Shown piece after piece: positions 46,101-53,806 of a stretch of 64,000 nucleotides of DNA. Numbering within the stretch: position 1 is the first letter of the stretch; each line of letters opens with the position of its first letter. Source of the stretch: Candidatus Krumholzibacteriia bacterium (GTDB taxonomy: Bacteria > Krumholzibacteriota > Krumholzibacteriia > LZORAL124-64-63); assembly GCA_024763215.1 (NCBI GenBank), contig JANTFX010000002.1:42076-106075 (forward strand). Reading direction: 5' to 3'. The translations under genes and the position numbers were made by a program. The notes beneath the pieces are model-generated. The model saw only the letters and a program-made list of their open reading frames with translations. It was not told the origin of the DNA and searched no databases.

Positions 46101-46697
46101 CTCGATGTGCAGGCGCCCCCCGGACTGGTAATCGTAGAACTGGGCCAGACCCTGCAGATGGGCCTCGTAGAAGGCCTTGTCGTGGGGCGGCGGATCGATT
46201 TCCAGGGGCCCGGGGTCGGCCAGGGGCTCCAGGACGAAGTTCCCGTCAGGGGCGATGGTCGTCAGGTTGGAATCCCGGTTGGTCTCGAACGACATCCGGA
46301 TGATGAGGATCCGGAGGGTGTCCTGAACATCCAGGGCCGTCTTTCCGGGCTGCTGGGCAGTACCGGCCGAGAACAGGGCCGGACCCAGCCCCCGGCTCCG
46401 CAACAGATCCACGCTTTTGCGTGACACCTGGCGTTCGCCGAGCAGGCTGTGGATGGCGAGCCAGCGCCGCGAATGCTCCGCCGCGCGCGCCTGCTCCCGT
46501 GCCAGGGCCTGCCTGCCCGAGGCGTTCTCCCTGACGAGCATGGGGTTCCACCGGTAGGCAGGAAGGCGCCCATAGGGCGCATGATCCCCCGCCCAGGAAT
46601 CCGCGGCCCCCGCACAGACCAGGACCATGGCCAGCACCGCCGCCAACCTGCGCCCCTGAGGACGCAGGCCGGCGGCTCTATGGAATCGGCTTACCAA
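43164..46697 (-). CDS. M6-family metalloprotease with FG-GAP-like propeller and C-terminal sorting-like domain
   Basis: AFYHEFGHALGLVDVYN (HExxHxxGxxD); ADLDGDGSDDVVLATESRILAFS; C-term LLYPNPLGQVPLTVRFYS...YVCRLEFSGTGGRISRTMTLAVER; TTG start with AGGAG. Confidence 0.85.
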   Translation of the reverse strand: MVSRFHRAAGLRPQGRRLAAVLAMVLVCAGAADSWAGDHAPYGRLPAYRWNPMLVRENASGRQALAREQARAAEHSRRWLAIHSLLGERQVSRKSVDLLRSRGLGPALFSAGTAQQPGKTALDVQDTLRILIIRMSFETNRDSNLTTIAPDGNFVLEPLADPGPLEIDPPPHDKAFYEAHLQGLAQFYDYQSGGRLHIEGRVLPEDPDGSYKVSDVADYGPGSEGLWTLAELERLVRDMMTAADAATQADGSADLANYDDDNPFTYIIFVHAGGDWQSDINGDSPNDIPTFFLTLGEPQALASVDSTTGAKGMLSECSIIPETTNQDGYPGSIAAAFYHEFGHALGLVDVYNTDTMTPNAGIWDLMDSGTNLGVTIGTVTDEGDTVFVVANGVLPPSLGAWNKWYLGWLDLGEVQGTEQTYRLPAVEVPRDQYGIYDGVSGDFDLRYPQALRAGVSPREWFLLENRWVPTGPGETPYQNLSFERDEDTGVILYLAGERPQGFWQNSGLYDYFMPAGGVLVWHVNEDRIERGLAGNTINTQGDGLRLVEADGITDIGVLDSYVLGWYGSVLDPFGGYDATGATSGYNNLFTEGFPSSRCVDRSWSGFFLDDVGPNVGNRTSVMRFGAGIRPVLGGFPWSLPLQTPGQAHALDAGSLTPVVLADGRSTLIFADAPPDSGQAAAYYLYGLNPSGFPVWPGQVEGPEGAITRLPGPLAGPPAALTTGPGQTALLWGTVDGTVGLTNLGTTVDEVWTHDLGAGIGAGPVVLSSGGDDAVALAVTTDDQAVALDLQTGQQVGEGLILEPGASGAALLARGAGAAARAVVAAISGWYEVRLDAGAGRLLADFHSYVARQARGRVRASRVGPAAGGRLDVFDDEGAVGAWVLEGVRWSEVAPLDADRKLVCEPAVADLDGDGSDDVVLATESRILAFSAEGVPLSGWPTSLRDLFPLPDSTVISGPVVVGDGTGDGINEVYFQTDGGHLLCLDAGGGLQAGFPFRWGDRAIAGLAIGSGYGPEMPRILWLASRGGYAGPPFGRNLVNGRITGFALAPASSGSRTSEWLGPRGSPARLGPGGTPADLGAGAPAAKDADTALLYPNPLGQVPLTVRFYSGDARPARFRIHNLEGEVVYAAEIPAVPGTINEKAVDLPDLASGLYVCRLEFSGTGGRISRTMTLAVER

Positions 46698-46740
46698 GAC
46701 GGACTCCTAACCTCTGAAGAAAAAACCCCGCGGCAGGTCA

Positions 46741-47766
46741 TCAGAACCTGTACGCGAAGGACAGCCTCTTGACCGTGGGCAGTCCCTTGGCCTGGGGCAC
46801 CGAGGCGTAGTCGAAGGTGATGGCCTGGCCGACCCAGCGGTTCAGGTCCACCCCGAAGCCGTAGGTCGAGTCGTTGATGTCCCCGAAATCGGCGCTCTTG
46901 TAACCGATGCGCACGAACAGCGAGCGCAGGTAGTTCCATTCGACCCCGCCGCCGTATTCCTCTTCCTCGGTGGCGAACCCGGTGCCCCACTTGTCGTCCT
47001 TGTACTTGTACAGAGGCACGAGGTAATCCGCCACCGCCAGCAAGCCCATGTACTCGCTGTGGTAAAGGCTGGTGGCCAGGCCGACCGTCATCTTGCGCGG
47101 CATGGGGTCGTTCTGGGCGGCGTTGACGTGCTGGATCCCGGGCCCCAGGTTGGCCACGGCCAGACCCAGGTTGGACCGCAGGCTCGGCACCTTCATGTGG
47201 ATGCCGAAATCGACGCCGAAGCTGTCGCCGCTGCCGCTGCCGGTGGTGTCCTGCAGGAACTGCGAGTCGGCCAGCTTGTCACGGAAATACTTGGCGCCGA
47301 TGCCGACGCCGATGGTGCTGGTCAGCCGCACGGCGTAGGTGGCGCCGAAGGCCCACTCGTAGGAAGAGAAGGTGCCCTTGTCGGTCTGGTCCTCGTCGGT
47401 GGCCTGCTGGGTGCCCATGTCCAGATAGTTCAGGTACACGCCGAAGGCGCCGGTCTGCCCCATGGGGGTGCCGTAGCCCACCCAGTAAAGACCGATATCG
47501 TTGGCCAGGCCCTCGGCCAGGCTCGATTGCATGATCTGCAGATCATGGGGCCGCTGGCGCAGGGGCATGAAGGCGAAACCACCGGGGTTCCACCACATGG
47601 CCGTGGCGTCCTGGGACAGGGCCGTGCCGGCCTCGCCCATGGCATTGTAACGGGCCCCCACCGGGAACACCAGGTTGATGGCGCCCGCACCGGAAGCCAG
47701 GACGTCGCCGGTCATACCGACCGCGAGCATGAGGGCCAACACGGCCACCATCGAGATCCTCTTCAT
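46741..47766 (-). CDS. porV: PorV/PorQ-family outer-membrane protein
   Basis: FPVGARYNAMGEAGTALSQDATAMWWNPGG; terminal VKRLSFAYRF; directly after the PorU-like gene. Confidence 0.85.
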   Translation of the reverse strand: MKRISMVAVLALMLAVGMTGDVLASGAGAINLVFPVGARYNAMGEAGTALSQDATAMWWNPGGFAFMPLRQRPHDLQIMQSSLAEGLANDIGLYWVGYGTPMGQTGAFGVYLNYLDMGTQQATDEDQTDKGTFSSYEWAFGATYAVRLTSTIGVGIGAKYFRDKLADSQFLQDTTGSGSGDSFGVDFGIHMKVPSLRSNLGLAVANLGPGIQHVNAAQNDPMPRKMTVGLATSLYHSEYMGLLAVADYLVPLYKYKDDKWGTGFATEEEEYGGGVEWNYLRSLFVRIGYKSADFGDINDSTYGFGVDLNRWVGQAITFDYASVPQAKGLPTVKRLSFAYRF

Positions 47767-47819
47767 GGTTTTCTTACCTCCACTAGGGTGATGATTCCCC
47801 TGACGGGAAATCCCGGGGA

Positions 47820-50800
47820 TCACCTCATGACGACCAGCTTGCCGGTCTTGGTGATCTCCCTTTCATCGGCGGAAGCCGCAAGCCCCCGCAGCACGAAAAG
47901 ATAGGTTCCGTTGGCGATCTCATCGCCGCGATCGTCCCGGCCGTCCCAGGCCATGATCACAGGGCCTGCGCTGGCGAAATCCTGACGGGTGGTCTTGATG
48001 CGCCGGCCGGCCAGGGTGTAGATCTCCCACTGGACGGTCATGGGATCGCTCAGATCGAATAAAAGTCGGCACGGCCCGGGCGTGGGATTAGGAAAAAGGG
48101 TCACATTTTCCAGGCCACGCACGCCGGCCGGGATGAGCTGGAAGCTCAAGGTGTCGCTGCCGACGTTGCCCAGGGCGTCGCTGGCGTGCAGGGCTGCGCG
48201 GTGGCTGCCCAGATCCAGATCCGCCGGCAGGGGGAAGGACAGCCGACCGGCCGTGTAGCTGTTCTGGTCGAAGGTGAAGCTGCCGGTCACGTCGGTCATG
48301 AATCCGGTGTCGTCGAATTCCAGGAGCAGGCTGTTGCCGGGGCTCGTGCCGAGGATGGCGATGCCGCTGCTGTCGGCCAGCTGGGCGGTCAGCAGGGATC
48401 CGGTGCGCACGCGGTAGCGTCCGTCCGCGAAAGCCATCTCGATGCGGGGGCCCTCCACGTCGTTGCCGGACTGTCCGTTGCCGCGCTCGCTGGAAAGCCG
48501 CACCACACCGGCCCGCTCGGTGCCGCCCCCGGTGACGATGACCCTGATGCGCGCATCGTCCCCGTAGCGGAACTGGGCCGGGTTCATGAAGGGGATCTCC
48601 AGGCCGGCGCCGGTGGCGATCCCGGTGCCCCGAAAGACGCTGGCCCCCTTGTGGTGGTAGTAGCGCTCGGTGGGCGTGTAGATGTACAGCGGTGGCGGGT
48701 TCGGATTGCGGGTATAGGTGTACACGACATAGCCCTGATCGAAGCCCGAATCCTCCACCCTCACATCGTAACTGTCTCCGGGCTGGGGCGGATCCTGGCC
48801 GTCGGTGGCCAGGATGACGGCCTGCTTCGCCGCGGTGAAAAGGGTGTCCACGCTGCCGGCGGCGAACTCCAGCACATCCGGGGGGTTGGGCAGCGACAGC
48901 GCCGGATCGCCCATGATGTTGAAATGCTGGGAATTCTCGATATCGGGATTCCAGACCATGAGGCCCTTGGCCTCCATCAGGGCCAGCCCGATGGTCTGGT
49001 CGGCGGCCACGTGCCCGTCAGGGTACAGGTCGGCATAGAAGGCATTGGAGATCTTGTCATTGCTGCTGCTGTAGCTGACCTGGCTGGCGGTGATACAGGC
49101 GATGGCCCCACCGGCGGGGGCGCTCAAGAACTCCTCCGCCATGGACAGCCTGTTGGGGCTGTCGAAAACCCCCACGTCGCAGCTGAAAGCCACGAACACA
49201 AAGCGTTTCATCCCGTTGAGCAGGCCGGGGATGTCCCGCGACTGGAAGACCTGTTCGTCGGCCAGGTTATCCTCCGCCCCGTGCCCGATGTAGTGGAAGA
49301 TCGTCGTGCCCTCGGTCATGGCCGCCTTGATGTCGTTGGCCATCTGGGGCTTGAGGTTCGAGGTCGGCGAGGGGAAGGGGTAGGCCACACCGTAGATCTT
49401 CGTGACATCGAGGCTCCGCGGCAGGTATTGCTCGGTCAGCACATCCGCCTGGACGGTATGGTAGATCTCTCCGGTCGTGCCGTACTGGCCGTGCTCGGGC
49501 CGGTTGGCGTCATCGGCGGCGAAGACCAAGCGGTTGCGCCACGAGCCCGGTTCGGGGTTGCCGTCATAGCTGATGATCCTGCTGACCATGTCGAGGGCGT
49601 CGCTGACGGTGCCGGCGGGCAGGCGGCCGCAGGCCAGATCCGGATAGTCCAGGATGCCCGGGGCAAGGTAATCGAACGAGACCAGGCCGTCGTCGGAGGC
49701 ATACGGTGTGGAGGAAGAACCCGAAACGGGAAAATCAGGGAACACGGTCCTGATCTCGGTGGGCAGGAAGTCGTAGAGGCCCTGACCCACCGGATGGCCC
49801 AGATAGTTGCGGTAGTCCCGGCTGGCGTTGCCGATGAAGCACGCGTACTGCAGGCGGTGCCCACCCTGCTCATAGACCCAGCGCAGGTAGTTGCGTATGG
49901 CCCGCGGGTCCTTCTGGCCTCCCGAAAAATTGTCGTAGATGTCCTCGGCCGAGACCGCGGCGGCCGCCGGTGCCGCGATGCCGGGTATGGCCGTGTTCCG
50001 GTAGGCGGCCAGGGTCGTGGCCGCGAAGGCGAAATCGGGCGCGTAGACGACCACGTAATCCAGATCGGTGTCGCCATCCCTAAGCGACGTGGGCTCGGCG
50101 AGTTGCCCCTGGAGATCACCGCCGAAGGCCCCGTCCCTCACCAGCACCAGCTGGTGATCCGCCGCGTCACCGAGGCTGTAGGCCAGCGACCAGTAATCAG
50201 GGTCCTGGGCGTCCCGGTGGGCGACGAGGATCCGGGGGGCCAGAGGGTCGGTCACGTCCCAGACGCTGAGGCTGCCGGCGCCGGGGGCCCGGATGCGGAT
50301 ATCGAAGGGCGAGGCGGGCATACCCGGCTCCACGGCCGAAAAGATCGTTTCCAGGGCTTCCGCACCGGGGTCCAGGATCAAGTCGGCCAGGTAGCTGATA
50401 TCGAAGCTGTCCAGGGCGATGGGCTGCTTGGGGGTGCTGCCGGAGGGCTGGGAGGCGTTGGCCAGGGTCAGGGTGTTCAAACCGTCGTTGACCGCGGTGG
50501 AATTTCCCACCACACGCACGCGCATGCTGTCGGGATTGCTCTGTTCGCTGGAAAGGAAATCCAGGGTCGCCTTCTGGCTGGAATCCCCGTTCAACCACGC
50601 TTCGGCGCTGAACTGGTAGTCGCGATACGAGTAGTAATTCCCCCGGACATCCACCACGAAACGCGCCGTCGCTCCGGCCACAGGATGCCGCAGGGTGAAG
50701 GTGTCCGGGCGCGAGCTGATGACGAAGCTGTCCCAGGCCCAGTTGTCCAGGAACAGGCCGCCGTTGTCCAGAAGCTGCTTTTCCCGGTGCAGCCGGACCC

Positions 50801-52301
50801 GCGCGGTGGTCACGGGGGTCCCGCCGCCGGGATTCGCGGGATCCGAAGCCATGCGCAGGGGGGAGCCCGGCAGGGGCGAGGGCGTGCCCTCGTCCTCCCA
50901 GGTCAGCCAATAGGTCGCATGGTCGGCGAAGGGATGATCGTAATGGTCGAGCCGCTCGGCCGCGCCGGGGAAGCGGTCGCGCCAGGCGCTGGAGGCCACG
51001 GCGTAGAAGCGCAGCTCGTCATCCAGGTTCCACTCCTGGTCCCCGCCGTCCAGGACCTCGACGGCCACCTCCTGCAGGCCGATCCGGTCGGCCTGCTGGT
51101 CATCAGGCAAGCTGGGATCGGGGTCCAGGGCCAGGCCCCCGCCCCGGTACAGCCGCAGCTTATCGGGGTCGATGTCCGTCACGGGCACGCCCATGCCGCT
51201 GAGTTGGGCGCCGGTCAGGCGCACGGGGCCGTTGGTGCGCACGTCCAGGCGGACCCAGTGCGCGGTGGCCCCGAAATCGAACCCGCTCCGGAGCCCATCG
51301 CGGCCCTTGCCCGCCCGTGCGGCCAGGGCCTCCTGCCTGGCCCCCAGTCCCAGAACCCTGAACAGATCCTCGTTGAGCAGCCCGTGCGGGGTCACCAGGC
51401 CGGTGAAATCCTTGGCGGCGGCCTTGCCGCCCAGCACCAGGAGGTCCTGGTACCTGTTCTGCCGCGGATGATGGATCTCCACCACGACCTCGGAAAGGAC
51501 GCCCCCGCCGGCGCCCAGGTCCACCCGGCACCCCAGCAGGGGCACCGACCGGAACACCCGGGGCACCGACACCGTCACCGGGTCAGCCGGGGTGTCCGGC
51601 TGCCGGTACCAGCGCAGGCTCCTGATGATGACCTGGGGCTCGTCCAGGGTCGGCACGGCCAGGGTGAAATCCCGCCGGGGCGCGGAGAACCGCTGGTCCT
51701 GTCCGGCCTGGTCGTCCACGGTCAAGGGATCGGTCCAGCGCACCTTTCGGGGATCGGCAGCCTGCCAGTCCCCGGGTGCGGCCACCAGCGGCACACGGAT
51801 GCGGACCACGGTGGCGTCGGCCCCCTCTTCGAGCACGGTGATCCGGGCCCGGCCCAGCAACGCCGTATCCTCCGTTGCGGCAGCTTCTGCCGACGGGGCC
51901 GCGACCAGCCCCAGCAGCAGGAAACTCGCCGCCGCCAGAGCCACCTGCCAGGAAAGGCTCCCCCTGGCCAGGCGCCGGCCATGGGGCAGGATGCCGTTGT
52001 GGGTGGGGAAGATGAAACGGCGCCGGGAGTACCATCCCAGCTTCTGGAACAGGTTTTCCAGGTCGGGCAGCATGCCGCCCAGCCCCCCCAGGACAGCCGC
52101 CAGGCTGCCGAAGGGCAGCAGCAGAAGCAGAACCAGGGTTCCGGCGCCCCCCAGCAGCTCCAGACGCCAGTCCGGGTGGTCGTAGTGGGGAATCATGTCC
52201 AGCACGGCGTGCGACGCGATGCCGGCGGCGACCCCGGCCACGGGATGCCCGCACAGCCCGCCGGCCAAAGCTCCCACTGCGAAATGGGTAAAGAGGCACA
52301 T
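47820..52301 (-). CDS. porU: PorU-like C25 (gingipain-fold) T9SS sortase fused to an N-terminal YdjM-like membrane domain
   Basis: N-term HFAVGALAGGLCGHPVAGVAAGIASHAVLDMIPHYDHPDW...LPDLENL; C25 motifs TIFHYIGHGAEDN and FVFVAFSCDVGVFD; C-term LFPNPTPGPCRLLFDLSDPMTVQWEIYTLAGRRIK; start 52301 (TGATG overlap with Trm112). Confidence 0.82.
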   Translation of the reverse strand: MCLFTHFAVGALAGGLCGHPVAGVAAGIASHAVLDMIPHYDHPDWRLELLGGAGTLVLLLLLPFGSLAAVLGGLGGMLPDLENLFQKLGWYSRRRFIFPTHNGILPHGRRLARGSLSWQVALAAASFLLLGLVAAPSAEAAATEDTALLGRARITVLEEGADATVVRIRVPLVAAPGDWQAADPRKVRWTDPLTVDDQAGQDQRFSAPRRDFTLAVPTLDEPQVIIRSLRWYRQPDTPADPVTVSVPRVFRSVPLLGCRVDLGAGGGVLSEVVVEIHHPRQNRYQDLLVLGGKAAAKDFTGLVTPHGLLNEDLFRVLGLGARQEALAARAGKGRDGLRSGFDFGATAHWVRLDVRTNGPVRLTGAQLSGMGVPVTDIDPDKLRLYRGGGLALDPDPSLPDDQQADRIGLQEVAVEVLDGGDQEWNLDDELRFYAVASSAWRDRFPGAAERLDHYDHPFADHATYWLTWEDEGTPSPLPGSPLRMASDPANPGGGTPVTTARVRLHREKQLLDNGGLFLDNWAWDSFVISSRPDTFTLRHPVAGATARFVVDVRGNYYSYRDYQFSAEAWLNGDSSQKATLDFLSSEQSNPDSMRVRVVGNSTAVNDGLNTLTLANASQPSGSTPKQPIALDSFDISYLADLILDPGAEALETIFSAVEPGMPASPFDIRIRAPGAGSLSVWDVTDPLAPRILVAHRDAQDPDYWSLAYSLGDAADHQLVLVRDGAFGGDLQGQLAEPTSLRDGDTDLDYVVVYAPDFAFAATTLAAYRNTAIPGIAAPAAAAVSAEDIYDNFSGGQKDPRAIRNYLRWVYEQGGHRLQYACFIGNASRDYRNYLGHPVGQGLYDFLPTEIRTVFPDFPVSGSSSTPYASDDGLVSFDYLAPGILDYPDLACGRLPAGTVSDALDMVSRIISYDGNPEPGSWRNRLVFAADDANRPEHGQYGTTGEIYHTVQADVLTEQYLPRSLDVTKIYGVAYPFPSPTSNLKPQMANDIKAAMTEGTTIFHYIGHGAEDNLADEQVFQSRDIPGLLNGMKRFVFVAFSCDVGVFDSPNRLSMAEEFLSAPAGGAIACITASQVSYSSSNDKISNAFYADLYPDGHVAADQTIGLALMEAKGLMVWNPDIENSQHFNIMGDPALSLPNPPDVLEFAAGSVDTLFTAAKQAVILATDGQDPPQPGDSYDVRVEDSGFDQGYVVYTYTRNPNPPPLYIYTPTERYYHHKGASVFRGTGIATGAGLEIPFMNPAQFRYGDDARIRVIVTGGGTERAGVVRLSSERGNGQSGNDVEGPRIEMAFADGRYRVRTGSLLTAQLADSSGIAILGTSPGNSLLLEFDDTGFMTDVTGSFTFDQNSYTAGRLSFPLPADLDLGSHRAALHASDALGNVGSDTLSFQLIPAGVRGLENVTLFPNPTPGPCRLLFDLSDPMTVQWEIYTLAGRRIKTTRQDFASAGPVIMAWDGRDDRGDEIANGTYLFVLRGLAASADEREITKTGKLVVMR

Positions 52302-52516
52302 CACGCACGCTCCCCGTTCGCAGGGCCGGCCGCAGGGTCCGCCTCGGCGGGATCCCATTTTTCCGCTTCCTCGACGAGCATGATGGGGATGTCGTCCTGG
52401 ACGCGGTACTTCAACCGGCAATGGTCGCAGAAAAGCCACTGGTGGTCAGGGGCGGGCGTCACCGGGCCCCTGCAGGCGGGGCAGGCCAGGATTTCCAGGA
52501 GCTTGGGATCGAGCAT
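52301..52516 (-). CDS. Trm112 family protein
   Basis: MLDPKLLEILACPACRGPVTP...CDHCRLKYRVQDDIPIMLVEEAEKW. Confidence 0.92.
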   Translation of the reverse strand: MLDPKLLEILACPACRGPVTPAPDHQWLFCDHCRLKYRVQDDIPIMLVEEAEKWDPAEADPAAGPANGERA

Positions 52517-52563
52517 GCGCGGGTTCTCCTTGCAAGCGTGTCAGCCAACGGGTGAACGCAGCC

Positions 52564-52592
52564 ATCTTAATATGCTCAGGCTAGCCTGCAAA
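52564..52592 (-). promoter_or_regulatory. Putative sigma70-type promoter P2 of Trm112-porU operon
   Basis: Reverse strand TTTGCA-N17-TAAGAT. Confidence 0.45.
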
Positions 52593-52617
52593 CAGCACAT
52601 TCGACTGCAGGGCAAAG

Positions 52618-52646
52618 AAAAAACCGGGCCCTTTGACCACAGGGCC
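52618..52646 (-). terminator. Intrinsic terminator between accA and Trm112
   Basis: Reverse strand GGCCCT-GTGGTCAA-AGGGCC then CGG-TTTTTT. Confidence 0.65.
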
Positions 52647-52696
52647 AGGGCCGGCCGGGCGGATTCAGCGGATTGTCGGAAAGGTTGGCATCAGGT

Positions 52697-52725
52697 ATCT
52701 TACCAAAACCGGGGCCCGCGGTCAA
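52697..52725 (-). promoter_or_regulatory. Putative sigma70-type promoter P1
   Basis: Reverse strand TTGACC-N17-TAAGAT, immediately after the accA stop codon. Confidence 0.55.
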
Positions 52726-53706
52726 CTACTTTCGGCCTGATTCGGCGAAAACCCCCATGTCGAGGAATTTCTGCAGGCGCTGGTCCCGCAGCTCATCCGC
52801 ACCCAACCCGTCGAGCTTTGCCAGATGGTCCAGCACGGTCGCCCTGATCTGCATGGCCATGGCCTGATGGTCACGATGGGCGCCCCCCACGGGTTCCGGT
52901 ATGATGCCGTCGATGACCTTCAGGCGCAGGGCGTCTGCGGCGGTCAATTTCATGTTCTTGGCCGCTTCTTTGCTCTTGGCCGGGTCCCGCCACAGGATCG
53001 CCGCGCAACCTTCGGGGCTGATCACGGAGTAGATGCTGTTTTCCAGCATCAGGATACGGTCCCCCACCCCCAGGGCCAGCGCGCCCCCGCTGCCGCCTTC
53101 ACCGGTCACCACGCAGATGATCGGGACCGGCAACGCGGCCATTTCCCGCAGGTTGCGGGCGATGGCCTCGGCCTGGCCCCTTTCCTCGGCCCCGACCCCG
53201 GGGTAGGCTCCCGGGGTGTCGATCAAGGTGATGACCGGACGCTGGAACCGCGCAGCCATCTCCATCAGGCGCAGGGCCTTGCGGTAGCCTTCGGGATGGG
53301 CCATGCCGAAATTGCGCCGGATGTTGCTCTTGGTGTCCCGGCCCTTCTGATGACCGATGAGCATCACCGGCCGGTCGCCCAGGAGCGCCAGGCCGCCGAC
53401 GATGGCTTCATCGTCGCGGAACATCCGGTCGCCGTGCAGCTCGGTGAATTCGGTGCACATGTGCTGGATGAAATCCAGCGTCGTGGGCCGGCGTGGATGG
53501 CGCGCCAGCTGCACCCGCTGCCAGGGTTCCAGGCGCGAGAAGATATCCTGGCCCAGCTTGCGGGCCTTTTCCCGCATACGCTCGACCTCGTCGGCCACGT
53601 CCATGCCCCGCACCGCGGCCGACTCCTGCAGGGCATGGATCTGCTCCTCCAGCTCGACCAGGGGCATCTCGAAATCCAACCACACGCCCTTTTTCTTCCA
53701 GTCCAT
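52726..53706 (-). CDS. accA: Acetyl-CoA carboxylase carboxyltransferase subunit alpha
   Basis: [100 protein letters not shown]. Confidence 0.97.
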   Translation of the reverse strand: MDWKKKGVWLDFEMPLVELEEQIHALQESAAVRGMDVADEVERMREKARKLGQDIFSRLEPWQRVQLARHPRRPTTLDFIQHMCTEFTELHGDRMFRDDEAIVGGLALLGDRPVMLIGHQKGRDTKSNIRRNFGMAHPEGYRKALRLMEMAARFQRPVITLIDTPGAYPGVGAEERGQAEAIARNLREMAALPVPIICVVTGEGGSGGALALGVGDRILMLENSIYSVISPEGCAAILWRDPAKSKEAAKNMKLTAADALRLKVIDGIIPEPVGGAHRDHQAMAMQIRATVLDHLAKLDGLGADELRDQRLQKFLDMGVFAESGRK

Positions 53707-53806
53707 CTGCGACCTCGCTCCTGGTAACCCGCTTGCGGTGACGCCGCCGCCCGCCACGCCATCTGATTGTCAGCCGACAAGAGTTAGCCATGCCCAGGTG
53801 GCCGTG

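Noticed and set aside
46698-46740. Intrinsic terminator after porV (CCTGCCGCGGGGTTTTTT)
   Set aside because: T-tract present but the possible stem is only about 4 bp with a 3-nt loop; too weak to claim
48186-52847. 1553-aa plus-strand ORF
   Set aside because: Exactly antisense to the porU-like gene; low-complexity Gly/Ala/Arg/Gln composition typical of high-GC shadow ORFs, no domain signal
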